Assembly (NCBI GenBank): GCA_964550025.1 | Contig: CAZJYI010000213.1 | Span: forward strand, 1 to 16,311 | Direction of reading: 5' to 3' | From: CAZJYI01 sp964550025 | GTDB lineage: Bacteria; Verrucomicrobiota; Kiritimatiellia; UBA8416; CAYOBW01 | DNA length: 16,311 nt | Shown here: positions 1-7,697 of the stretch, piece by piece | Layout of the letters: each line of letters opens with the position of its first letter | Numbering within the stretch: position 1 is the first letter of the stretch | The notes under the pieces: generated by a model | Database searches by the model: none | What the model saw: the letters and a program-made list of their open reading frames with translations, nothing else | Told to the model about the DNA's origin: nothing | Made by a program: the position numbers and the translations under genes

Positions 1-3000
1 GGCAAGTGGGGTGACGGCTACATCCTCTCGCTGAACAACAGGCGGCCGCGCTTCCACATTGACGGCTGGCGCAACGCGAACACGACGCTCACGGGCGGAG
101 AGTGGGACCTGGTAACGGTCACGTACGACGACAGTCCCGGTACCGTCCGGTTCTATCTCAACGGTGAGGCCGACGGCGTTCACTCCTATCATCAGAATGC
201 GGGCACGAGCGGGATCCTGTATCTCGGTCGCCGCGGCGGGCAGTGGTTCCAAGGGGCGATGGATGAATTCCGGATGAGCGACGTTGTCCGCTCGGCCGAC
301 TGGGTGCGGGCCTGCTGGCTGAACATGGCGTCGAACCGCGCGTTCAATACCCACGGCGGCGTCCAGTCGGCCGATGTCGACGCGCCGTCGGCATTCGTCG
401 TCTACGGAGCGACCAATCTCACGGACACCTCGGCGTACCTGACGGCCAGGTTGACGTCTACCGGAACGGCCCGGACCGCGGTCTGGGTCCACTGGGGCAT
501 GGCGGATGGCGGGCGGGTCCCCGCCAACTGGACGAACACCAGGGATCTCGGCCCGGTTTCCGAGGAGCCGAGCGTCGACTATTCCTCTTATGTGACGGGG
601 CTGTCCCCGAACACCCGCTACCACTACGCCTACCGGGTCGCGAACAGCAACGGGACGAATTGGGCATCGGCGAGTCTCATGACCGCCGGCCCGCCGGTGG
701 TCGACACCGGGGGAGGCGCCACCGACATGGCGCCAGGGGCGGCCAGGGCCCGGGGATCGCTCGTGCTCGGCAACGAGGCTGGTGTGACGATCCACTGGGG
801 GCCGTCCGACGGGGGTGAGGACAGGAATGGCTGGGCCGAGAGCGTTCCCGTGGGAACCGTCTACGACAACGGTTCGCTCTTTTCGGGAGAGCTGTCCGGA
901 ATGCTCTACGGGTTGCGGTACCACTACCGCTGCTACGCGACCAACGATTACGGGGAGGGCTGGTCCCCCGCCGCGAGCTTCCTCACACTGCCGCCGCGGG
1001 GCAGAATGGGCGGTTCCGGCTCGGCTGTGATCCGCGTCAATTCCGGCAGCGACGATGCCGAGGAGAGCGAGGACGGCAGGATGGACCTCAACAGCAGCGA
1101 CCTGGAACTGGTGTATGATGGCTCCGACGGCCGGCAACACGTCGGGATGTGTTTCGACAATGTGCCGATTCCCCGGGACACCACGATCACCAACGCTTAC
1201 ATCCAGTTCAAGGTCGACGAGACCGACAGTGCCGCGGTGACCGTGACGATCCGGGGCGAGGCGACGGGCAACGCATCAACCTTCTCCACCGCAAGCGGGA
1301 ACATCTCTTCGCGGAGCATGACCGCCGCATCGGCAGACTGGACACCGCCTGCGTGGAATTCCGCGGGGATGGCTGGTGCCGACCAACGAACGCCGGGCTT
1401 GTCCGCGATTATCCAGGAGATCGTTGACAACCCGGATTGGTCGGAGGGGAACTCGCTTGCCGCGATCGTCACCGGTACGGAGCAGAACGACAAGCGGACG
1501 GCGGAGTCTTTCAACGGCGATGCCGGCGGGGCGGCGGCGCTGCACGTGTGGTGGGTGACGAACGTGGCCTCGGTGTCGATCAGCAATGCCCCCGTCACCG
1601 GCGTCGGCACGACCTCGGCCACGTTCAACGCCGGGCTTGCGGCTACCGCCTCGGTCTTTGACGTCCACGTTCATTGGGGGACAACCGATGGCGGAGACGA
1701 AACCGGCGCCTGGGCGCACACGGCTTTCGTCGGTGCCTACACGAACATCGCGTCAACGGATGTGAGTTTTGCGACCCACGCCCTGTCCTCCAACGCCACC
1801 TATTACTATAGCTTCCAGGCCGTCAACGCGGCTACGAGCATGTGGGGCGGCGCCAGCGTCGAGTTCTTCAACGGGCTGCCTGATGCGCCGGGCGTGAACA
1901 ACGCGGCGGGTGCCACGGACATCGGTGTGGGACGGGCCACACTGAACGGCGTACTCGCCAATGGCGACGCCGCCACGGCATTCATCTGCTGGCAGGGCGA
2001 AAGCGACGCGGGCACCGGCGGCGGGACGGGCGCCTGGGAAAATGTCATCGGCATCGGCGCCGTCAACCGCGACGAGCCGTTTTCGGCGGAAGTCAGCGGG
2101 GTGTACTACGGGCTGCTCTACTACTACCGCTGTTACGTGACCAACGAGCATGGGCAGAGTTGGTCCGGTGCCGCCGACTTCACGACATCGGCCCCTTGGG
2201 GCGTGGGCGGTGACACCCTCACACTCATCGACGAGGAGTTCACCGGGGGCGGGGCGCCCGCGAACACCACGCACGTGACCTGGTCGGACTCGACCGGCGG
2301 CGGCTATGAGACCTACGACCCCAGCGGTGCTCGAGTGCGCGACATGAACACCGTCTACGACCACGACCAGGATGGGGGAACGGCGGATGTCACCATTCCC
2401 GGAGGAATCGAGCTGAACGACAGTGCCGGGTCGGTGACCCTCACCGCGACCGTGACCATGCCCGCTGAGTTCAATCCCGGAAGCGGGGTGTTGACCTTCT
2501 ATGCCGGTGAGCGCCGCGGTTCCGGAGCGGACCCGACGTTGACCGTGGTCAACACGACCGACGGGACTACCCTTCTCCCCCCGGGGAACATTGCGATCAA
2601 CGCGGACGACAACATCTGGGAATACACTACGCACGCCGGGCTCTTCAGTGCGTCGGATGCCGGCGACACGATTGAGATCCGGTGGTTCGGAGGCGGCAGC
2701 GGCAGCGCCGACGGCCTGCAGTTGTGCGATATCGAGCTGGGCGTGCGGTCGGGCGGAGATGTCAGCCTGAGTATCACCAATGCCCCGGCCACGAACGTGT
2801 CGGCTGCCCGCGCCGACCTGAATGCGCGGCTCTCGGCAACGGCTTCGGTGTTTCATGTTTGGGCGTATTGGGGTGAGGCCGACGGTACCAGCAATGCCGC
2901 CGCCTGGGCAGATCACATCTACGCCGGCGCCTATACCGACGGTGTCTTTTCGGTGACCTGCGTCGCCACCGGCCTGATGGCGGACACGACGTACTATTCG

Positions 3001-3096
3001 ACCTTCCTGGCGAGCAACGCCGTCGAAGCCGTGTGGGCGTCGCCTTCCGTCAGTTTCGAGACGAGCGGTGGCGGCATGCTGCTCCTCGTCCGCTGA
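1..3096 (+). CDS. Large secreted multidomain protein, 3' part (LamG, Fn3-like and jelly-roll repeats)
   Basis: The reading frame is open from base 1, so the start lies upstream and 1031 residues are visible. The first ~105 residues are the end of a LamG/concanavalin-like fold (GGEWDLVTVTYDD, then RFYLNGEADG). Then come Fn3-like modules of two kinds, A and B, with two beta-rich jelly-roll-like blocks J: A 400-690, B 691-990, J 1021-1554, A 1570-1875, B 1880-2195, J 2215-2750, A 2761-3063. A modules carry a WG-x-x-DGG motif; B modules carry YG-L-x-Y-x-YRCY-x-TN. The J1 block resembles a domain I recall from secreted proteins of marine bacteria, ending in RTAESF. The likely role is carbohydrate or surface binding outside the cell; no catalytic domain is visible. 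The protein ends abruptly after an A module (SGGGMLLLVR) with no sorting tail such as PEP-CTERM. The gene is certain; its function is inferred. Confidence 0.9.
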   Translation, partial: GKWGDGYILSLNNRRPRFHIDGWRNANTTLTGGEWDLVTVTYDDSPGTVRFYLNGEADGVHSYHQNAGTSGILYLGRRGGQWFQGAMDEFRMSDVVRSADWVRACWLNMASNRAFNTHGGVQSADVDAPSAFVVYGATNLTDTSAYLTARLTSTGTARTAVWVHWGMADGGRVPANWTNTRDLGPVSEEPSVDYSSYVTGLSPNTRYHYAYRVANSNGTNWASASLMTAGPPVVDTGGGATDMAPGAARARGSLVLGNEAGVTIHWGPSDGGEDRNGWAESVPVGTVYDNGSLFSGELSGMLYGLRYHYRCYATNDYGEGWSPAASFLTLPPRGRMGGSGSAVIRVNSGSDDAEESEDGRMDLNSSDLELVYDGSDGRQHVGMCFDNVPIPRDTTITNAYIQFKVDETDSAAVTVTIRGEATGNASTFSTASGNISSRSMTAASADWTPPAWNSAGMAGADQRTPGLSAIIQEIVDNPDWSEGNSLAAIVTGTEQNDKRTAESFNGDAGGAAALHVWWVTNVASVSISNAPVTGVGTTSATFNAGLAATASVFDVHVHWGTTDGGDETGAWAHTAFVGAYTNIASTDVSFATHALSSNATYYYSFQAVNAATSMWGGASVEFFNGLPDAPGVNNAAGATDIGVGRATLNGVLANGDAATAFICWQGESDAGTGGGTGAWENVIGIGAVNRDEPFSAEVSGVYYGLLYYYRCYVTNEHGQSWSGAADFTTSAPWGVGGDTLTLIDEEFTGGGAPANTTHVTWSDSTGGGYETYDPSGARVRDMNTVYDHDQDGGTADVTIPGGIELNDSAGSVTLTATVTMPAEFNPGSGVLTFYAGERRGSGADPTLTVVNTTDGTTLLPPGNIAINADDNIWEYTTHAGLFSASDAGDTIEIRWFGGGSGSADGLQLCDIELGVRSGGDVSLSITNAPATNVSAARADLNARLSATASVFHVWAYWGEADGTSNAAAWADHIYAGAYTDGVFSVTCVATGLMADTTYYSTFLASNAVEAVWASPSVSFETSGGGMLLLVR

Positions 3097-3121
3097 CGGA
3101 AAGAGCGTTTGCCGTCTGTCC

Positions 3122-3184
3122 TATGGGTCCTATGGGTCTTATGGGACGTATGGGACCGATGGGACGCATGGGACCGACGGGCTT
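3122..3184 (+). repeat. Tandem array of a 9-bp repeat (TATGGGACS type)
   Basis: Six consecutive 9-mers run from 3122 to 3175: TATGGGTCC, TATGGGTCT, TATGGGACG, TATGGGACC, GATGGGACG, CATGGGACC. A decayed seventh (GACGGGCTT) follows. The array starts 25 bp after the stop codon of the preceding large gene and lies just before the ribosome binding site of the next. The same family recurs in reverse orientation at 4010-4063. Read in one frame it gives a collagen-like MGPMGLMGRMG peptide, which I regard as an artefact. Confidence 0.9.
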
Positions 3185-3211
3185 GTCGGTTGGCGTTCGA
3201 AGACGTAGCGC

Positions 3212-3227
3212 AAGGAGGGTGCATGTG
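3212..3227 (+). promoter_or_regulatory. Shine-Dalgarno and GTG start of the broken LamG-like gene
   Basis: AAGGAGGG at 3212-3219 is a near-perfect Shine-Dalgarno five bases before the GTG at 3225. That GTG opens a short frame encoding MRRLCVHCLVLVVVSSSVRSVA, a convincing Sec signal peptide. This places the original start in a different frame from the LamG-like body downstream. Confidence 0.65.
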
Positions 3228-3766
3228 AGGAGGTTGTGTGTTCATTGTCTCGTTCTCGTCGTCGTGTCCTCATCCGTACGTTCGGTTGCCTGATGCGAGG
3301 GGAGGGGATGCGGAGCGCTTCAGCGACCGAGCTGGCTTCCGTGAAGCCGGGGAAGGCCTTTTCGCTGGCGATCCACCCGCTCACCAGGCAGACGGCGACG
3401 GCGGAGGAGTGGGTGGCGGCCGCCGCCGGCAACGCCGCGAGTACCATGATCCCGGCGAACTCGCACGCCGTGCATCTCGGCATGGACACGCGCCGTGGAA
3501 ACCGGTTTGTCGGCGAGTTCGGGCGTGTGATGTTGACGGCGAAGCACGTCCTGCCGAAGGGCAAGTGGGTGCACGTGGCCGGCGTGGCCGATCCCGACAA
3601 GAACACGCTGAGCCTGTACGTTGATGGTAGACGGGTGGCCGGAGACGTAGTCGGACGGCGGACATCGGATGCCGAGCTCGTGACGCAGGCCTATGCCTTA
3701 CAGCGTTGGGTCAATGCCTGTGCCGGACGGCAAGCGGACGTGGTGATGGATGGAGAAGAACGATGA
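3225..3766 (+). pseudogene. Broken gene: signal peptide plus out-of-frame LamG-like domain
   Basis: The signal peptide frame (GTG at 3225) hits a TGA at 3291-3293, exactly where the cleavage site would be. The body continues in another frame (open from 3236 to the stop at 3764-3766). It has a LamG-like section: AFSLAIH near the start, then KGKWVHVAGVADPDKNTLSL with YVDGRR at about 3560-3635. The tail reads YALQRWVNACAGR, which recalls a conserved segment of DUF5703-type secreted hydrolases, but only this scrap remains before the stop. I read this as a decayed, internally deleted CAZyme-like gene; about 160 residues is far too short for such an enzyme. An intact small LamG protein from an internal ATG is a less likely alternative. 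Its stop overlaps the next start as ATGA, so the two were probably co-translated. Confidence 0.6.
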
Positions 3767-5130
3767 ATGGACGATGGCGTGTTGTTGTGCTTCTGGCGGC
3801 TTGTTCCTCGTTGAATGCCGCGGTCCTGGAACTGCACGTGGCCCCAACCGGCAGCGATACCAACCCGGGCACAAAAGATGAACCGCTCAAAACGCTCGAG
3901 GCGGCACGGGATGCGTTGCGGGAGCGGCGCAAGCCCGGCGAGGCCGCAGCCGTCCGGCTCGCAGCCGGGACGTACCCGCGCAGCAAGACATTCGAGCTCG
4001 ATCGACGCGATTCCCACACGACATATAGGTCCTATACGTCCCATATGTCCCATACGTCCCATACTCCCCGCATCATCGGCGGGCGCGATATCCCGGCCTC
4101 CGCCGCGAAGCCGGTCACGGATGAGGCCGTCCTGGGTCGGATCGTCGAGCCGGGCGCCCGATCGAAAATTCTGCAGATCAACCTGCGCACAATCGGCATT
4201 ACCGACTACGGTGAGCTGGGCCCGCGCGGTTTCCGGCGTGCCTACATTCCGGCGCCGTTGGAGCTCTTTATCGACGGCAATGCAATGCAGGTGGCGCGCT
4301 GGCCGAACACGGGTGAAAAACACCTTCCCATGGGACGCGTGCACGAGAAGGGCAGCACGCCTCGCACGGGCGACTACAGTTTCCGGGTCGGTACGTTCGA
4401 GTTCGGCGTAGATCGCCCGAAGCTCTGGACCGAGGCCACCGACCTGTATGTGTCCGGCCTCTTCTGCTACGGCTACGCCGACGACACCATTAAGGTCGCC
4501 AGACTCGACCCGGAGAAGGGCACGTTCACAACGACGCATCCGCACATCTATGGCTTCGTCAAGCGCTCGTTCTGTACCTGGTACGCGCTCAACCTGCTCG
4601 AGGAGATCGACGTTCCGGGCGAATACTACGTGGACACGACCTCGGGCGTCCTTTACTTCTACCCGCCCGACTCGTTCACGGCCGGCTCCCGTCTCAGCGT
4701 CAGCCTGCTCGACGAACCGATGGTGGCGATCGAGGGGGCGGTGGGTGTGCGCTTCGAGAACCTGCAGTTCGAAGTCACGCGCGGTAGCGGCTTCTACATC
4801 GAGCGCGGGGGCGGCAACGTAATCAGCGGTTGCACGCTGCGCAACATGGGCGTGATCCGAGTGAGGCCGGCAGCGTCTTCCGCTACAACTACTTCCACGA
4901 CATCTACAACCGCCATGCGGGCGGTCACGGCGTGCAGGCGATCTTCTTCGACGACTGCAGCATCTGCGGGGCCGAGATCTACGGCAACGTGTTCTACAGG
5001 ACCGGCAACACCGGCGCCATTAAGTTCAACGGCGGCGGCGCCTGCCGCATCCACAACAACGTGTTCGTGGACGGGCCGCGGCCGGTGCAGGGCGCCGGCA
5101 ACAACACCGGGCGTGTCCGTGGGTTCATGA
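3763..5130 (+). pseudogene. N-terminal fragment of a frameshifted beta-helix glycosidase-like protein (GH141-like)
   Basis: The ATG at 3763 follows GGAGAAG (3752-3758) and gives a signal peptide, MNGRWRVVVLLAACSSLNAA. Upstream in-frame codons lack such a leader. The mature start, LHVAPTGSDTNPGTKDEPLK then TLEAARDALR, is the classic entry to secreted right-handed parallel beta-helix proteins. NLLEEIDVPGEYYVDTTSGV followed by LYFYPP is a segment I associate with GH141-type glycosidases (fucosidase/xylanase) and relatives. The last sensible residues are GCTLRNMGVI at about 4828-4857. After that this frame turns into Thr/Ser/Ala-rich nonsense to 5130, while the real protein continues in the frame of the next entry. 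Near residues 83-100 a SYTSHMSHTSHT peptide is encoded by an in-frame 9-bp repeat array. It probably encoded a periplasmic or secreted enzyme acting on plant or algal polysaccharide; exact activity unknown. Confidence 0.75.
4010..4063 (-). repeat. 9-bp repeat array inside the beta-helix gene, inverted relative to 3122-3184
   Basis: On the + strand the units are GGTCCTATA (4028-4036), CGTCCCATA (4037-4045), TGTCCCATA (4046-4054) and CGTCCCATA (4055-4063), preceded by two decayed units at 4010-4027. The reverse complement, TATGGGACG, matches the array at 3122. Because nine bases make three codons, the array keeps the frame and encodes Ser-His/Tyr-Thr triplets. Confidence 0.85.
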
Positions 5131-6143
5131 AGGGCGCCCTGGGGCAGGAACGTCTGCGGCAGCGCGTGGACATCACGAAGGCGCCCTACGCGGAGCAGTA
5201 CCCGCTGCTGTTGGCGATCTACCAGGGCAAAAGGGCGGTAACGACGCCGTTTGAGCGCAACTACGTCGTGAAGGGGGACTATTCCGCGTTCGTGGACGCG
5301 AAAGGCGGCGACTTCCGTCTCAGACCGAGTGCGAAGGTGTTCACGGATATCCCGGGCTTCAAACCGCTTCCGTTCGAGAAGATAGGGCTGCGCGTTGACG
5401 AGACGCGACGGCATCTGCCGCTCAAACCGCCCGTCTTCGGCGATGCACCGACGCGGTTCGGGGACGAGGTCCAGGTTGGATTGTCGACGCCGCTCCGCGC
5501 GTCGCACGTTGTCTACACGCTGGACGGAACGGAGCCGACGGCCGCGTCCCCACTGTATATCAGTCCCGTTGTGTTGACCGAGACAACGCTTCTCAAGGCG
5601 CGTGCCGTGGGGGAGGGGGCTAATCCAGTTCTGAGCGAGACGGTCTCCCGCCGCTTTGAGCACCTGCCTCTCCGGCCGGTTCGCGAAATCCGGATCAACT
5701 TCCAGCCCGACGGGAGCGTCCCGGACGGATGGCGCGCGGACACGGGCGCGGCGTACCAGGTCCACGCTGACGGGGCTGCCTATGGTTGGAGTGCCGGCAA
5801 CACGGGGGCTTCCCGCCGCCGCGGAAGACACCAAGACCCGTTGCGCGACACACTCGTCCATTTCACCGGGGACATGTCGTGGCGCATCAGGGTTGAACCG
5901 GGGACATATTCACTTTCGGTCATGGTCGGCGACGCCGAACACCCCAGTCAGGAGCAGACGGTCCTTGTCAACGGCAAGGTGCTCTGTCCGGGAGTCAACC
6001 TTAAGGGCGGTGAGTTCCGCACGTTCACGGCAGACGTGAAGGCCGAGGGCGGTTGGATCACGCTCACCTCGAAGAACGTGCCGCACGGCCCGAAGCTGAC
6101 GCGCATGAATACGCTGACGCTGGCGCCCGCGGGCTCCCGCTAG
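4830..6143 (+). pseudogene. C-terminal fragment of the same beta-helix protein, with chitobiase-type and malectin-like domains
   Basis: The recognisable sequence begins at about 4867 (SEAGSVFRYNYFHDI), in a different frame from the N-terminal half. It continues with beta-helix rungs (AIFFDDCSICGAEIYGNVFY, then GAIKFNGGGACRIHNNVFVD). Then comes a chitobiase/beta-hexosaminidase C-terminal type domain at about 5455-5665 (VVYTLDGTEPTAASPLY). Last is a malectin-like carbohydrate-binding domain at about 5680-6125 (REIRINFQPDGSVPDGW; DTLVHFTGDMSWRIRVEPGT). There is no plausible ribosome binding site or signal peptide for independent translation. With the preceding fragment it forms one ancestral gene from 3763 to 6143. 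Either a real mutation or an assembly error could explain the break, but the missing middle rungs favour a real deletion. The stop is TAG at 6141-6143. Confidence 0.75.
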
Positions 6144-6145
6144 CT

Positions 6146-6166
6146 CCACCGGGGCGAGCCCGGTGG
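6146..6166 (+). terminator. Hairpin just after the beta-helix gene, possible terminator
   Basis: CCACCGGG (6146-6153) and CCCGGTGG (6159-6166) are perfect inverted repeats around the five-base loop GCGAG. The hairpin begins two bases after the stop codon. It lacks a run of T, so it may stop transcription poorly or only protect the 3' end. Confidence 0.45.
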
Positions 6167-6200
6167 TGGCTGCCATTCTCCCTCCGGCCTCCCCGCCGGG

Positions 6201-6311
6201 GGCGGACGGCGTGGCGTGTCCGCCGAAGCCCCGCGTAGGAGGGAAGCCGTCCCTCCATCGCCGTAGACAGCCGCATTCTCTTGGATGTGGAGGGTCGGGT
6301 GCCACCCCGAC
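6201..6311. repeat. Hairpin-rich non-coding segment, probably a dispersed intergenic repeat
   Basis: Three further perfect inverted repeats follow one another. They are GGCGGAC/GTCCGCC at 6201-6224, GGAGGG/CCCTCC at 6238-6256 and GTCGGG/CCCGAC at 6294-6311. The 285-bp gap between the beta-helix gene and fabZ has no credible coding sequence. The phrases around GGAGGGAAGCCGTCCCTCC and TGTCCGCCGAAGCCCCGCG resemble intergenic elements I recall from related genomes, but copy number cannot be judged from one window. Confidence 0.5.
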
Positions 6312-6362
6312 CGCAAGGGACGAGGCCACATTGGGAATGGCTGTCCTCCGCTCAAAACCACT

Positions 6363-6391
6363 TTCCAACATACGTTCCGGTGTGATATATG
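6363..6391 (+). promoter_or_regulatory. Possible sigma-70-type promoter for fabZ
   Basis: TTCCAA (6363-6368) and TATATG (6386-6391) are 17 bases apart, and the second is preceded by TGA, an extended -10 (TGn). Matches to consensus are partial (3 of 6 and 4 of 6). The site lies 38 bp before the start codon, downstream of the hairpins, where a promoter for the fabZ unit would be expected. Confidence 0.35.
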
Positions 6392-6428
6392 GGTCCGAAC
6401 GACTCGGTGCAGGAGGTAGTAAGGAACT

Positions 6429-6875
6429 ATGAATGAGATGGATATCCAGGGGGTGATGGAGCTTCTGCCGCACCGCTATCCCCTGTTGCTGGTGGATCGC
6501 ATCATCGAGTGTGATGGCGAGAGGAACATCGTCGGGTTGAAGAACGTTACAATCAATGAGCCGTACTTCCAGGGGCACTTCCCCGGCAACCCGGTGATGC
6601 CCGGCGTGTTGCAGCTCGAAGCGATGGCGCAGACGGCGGGCATCCTGATGATCAGTCTGGCGGGTGATCAGAAGATCGTGCCGTACTTCATGGCGATCGA
6701 CAAGGCCAAGTTCCGCAAGGTCGTGCGGCCCGGAGACCAGCTTCGGATCGAGGTGGAGCTGACCAAGATCCGGCGCAAAGTGTGCCGCTTCACGGCCAGG
6801 GCCCTCGTCGACGGCGGCGTGGCGTCCGAAGCCGAAATGACCTGCATGATGGCCACCGAGGAAGAAGGTTCATGA
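6429..6875 (+). CDS. fabZ: (3R)-hydroxyacyl-ACP dehydratase FabZ
   Basis: FabZ removes water from 3-hydroxyacyl-ACP in fatty acid elongation in the cytoplasm and shares substrate with lipid A synthesis. The 148-residue protein has the normal length. It has the entry motif LLPHRYPLLLVDRI (residues 12-25) and the hot-dog active-site helix QGHFPGNPVMPGVLQLEAMA (48-67). The catalytic His50 and Glu64 match those of known FabZ proteins. The chosen ATG follows AGGAGG (6411-6416) at 12 bases and a nearer AAGGA (6421-6425); a second ATG at 6438 is possible. The gene heads a likely operon with lpxA, overlapping it by ATGA. lpxC and lpxD, often found beside this pair, are not upstream; the decayed carbohydrate genes are there instead. 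Confidence 0.97.
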   Translation: MNEMDIQGVMELLPHRYPLLLVDRIIECDGERNIVGLKNVTINEPYFQGHFPGNPVMPGVLQLEAMAQTAGILMISLAGDQKIVPYFMAIDKAKFRKVVRPGDQLRIEVELTKIRRKVCRFTARALVDGGVASEAEMTCMMATEEEGS

Positions 6876-7645
6876 CGTCGATTCACCCCTCTGCCGTCGT
6901 GGATCCCGCCGCCGAGATTGGCGAGAACGTGGACATTGGGCCGTTCTGCGTTGTGGGTGCGGACGCGAAGATCGGCGACGGCGCACGTTTGATGTCTCAT
7001 GTTGTGATCGACGGGCACACGACCGTCGGCAGCGAGTGCACTCTGTTCCCCTTTGCCTGCATCGGTACGCAGACGCAGGACCTCAAGTTCCGCGGCGCCG
7101 TGACGTCCGTGGTGATCGGGGACAAGACAACCCTCCGCGAGTACGTCACGGTAAACGCTTCCACCAACGAGGGTGAGATGACCAGGATCGGCTCGGGGTG
7201 CCACATCATGGCCTACGCCCACATCGCCCACGCCTGCTCCGTGGGTGACGGTGTTATCATGGCCAACTGCGCTACGCTTGCCGGCGACGTCACCGTTGAG
7301 GACCGCGCCATTATCGGCGGGTTGACGGCAGTCCACCAGTTCGTGCGGGTGGGGGGGCACAGTATCATTGGCGGGTGTTCGCGCATCAACCAGGATTGCC
7401 CGCCCTACATGATGATCGCCGGCAACCCCGCCGCGGTCAACGGCATCAACAGTGTAGGGCTCAAGCGGCGCGGTTTCACCGAAGACGTGCAGCGCACACT
7501 GAAGCAAGCCTACAAGATTCTCTACCGCGGCGGCCTCAACGTCTCGCAGGCCCTGGCGAAGATCGAGGAGGATCTGGAGTCGTGCGCGGAGCTCGATCAC
7601 CTGGTATCGTTCGTACGTGGATCGAAACGCGGGATCATTCGCTGA
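6872..7645 (+). CDS. lpxA: UDP-N-acetylglucosamine O-acyltransferase LpxA
   Basis: LpxA transfers a 3-hydroxyacyl chain from ACP to UDP-GlcNAc, the first step of lipid A synthesis. The 257-residue protein has the usual length. The N-terminal ~185 residues are hexapeptide repeats forming a left-handed beta-helix (for example VVDPAAEIGENVDIGPFCVV at 9-28). AYAHIAHACSVGDG (114-127) holds the catalytic His120, equivalent to E. coli His125. GGLTAVHQFVRVGGHSIIGG (149-168), GINSVGLKRRGF and the terminal GSKRGIIR are all LpxA signatures and separate it from LpxD and other acyltransferases. The start at 6872 overlaps the fabZ stop by ATGA, with GAAGAAGG just upstream, so translation is probably coupled. 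Its presence shows the organism makes a lipid A outer membrane. No lpxB follows. Confidence 0.97.
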   Translation: MTSIHPSAVVDPAAEIGENVDIGPFCVVGADAKIGDGARLMSHVVIDGHTTVGSECTLFPFACIGTQTQDLKFRGAVTSVVIGDKTTLREYVTVNASTNEGEMTRIGSGCHIMAYAHIAHACSVGDGVIMANCATLAGDVTVEDRAIIGGLTAVHQFVRVGGHSIIGGCSRINQDCPPYMMIAGNPAAVNGINSVGLKRRGFTEDVQRTLKQAYKILYRGGLNVSQALAKIEEDLESCAELDHLVSFVRGSKRGIIR

Positions 7646-7697
7646 GGCCGGTGACGGCCCTCTCGGCAGGGGGCGGCCCGGTTTGGCGACAGAGAGT

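Noticed and set aside
3033..3293. Collagen-like MGPMGLMGRMG peptide in one frame
   Set aside because: It is a by-product of reading the 9-bp DNA repeat; the frame overlaps the end of the large gene and merges artificially with the signal peptide of the next one.
4850..4885. Programmed ribosomal frameshift
   Set aside because: No slippery heptamer or following stem-loop stands out, and residues of the fold appear to be missing, which frameshifting would not explain.
4858..5130. Thr/Ser/Ala-rich C-terminal tail of the beta-helix protein
   Set aside because: This stretch is the wrong frame after the break; the beta-helix and binding domains continue in the other frame over the same bases.
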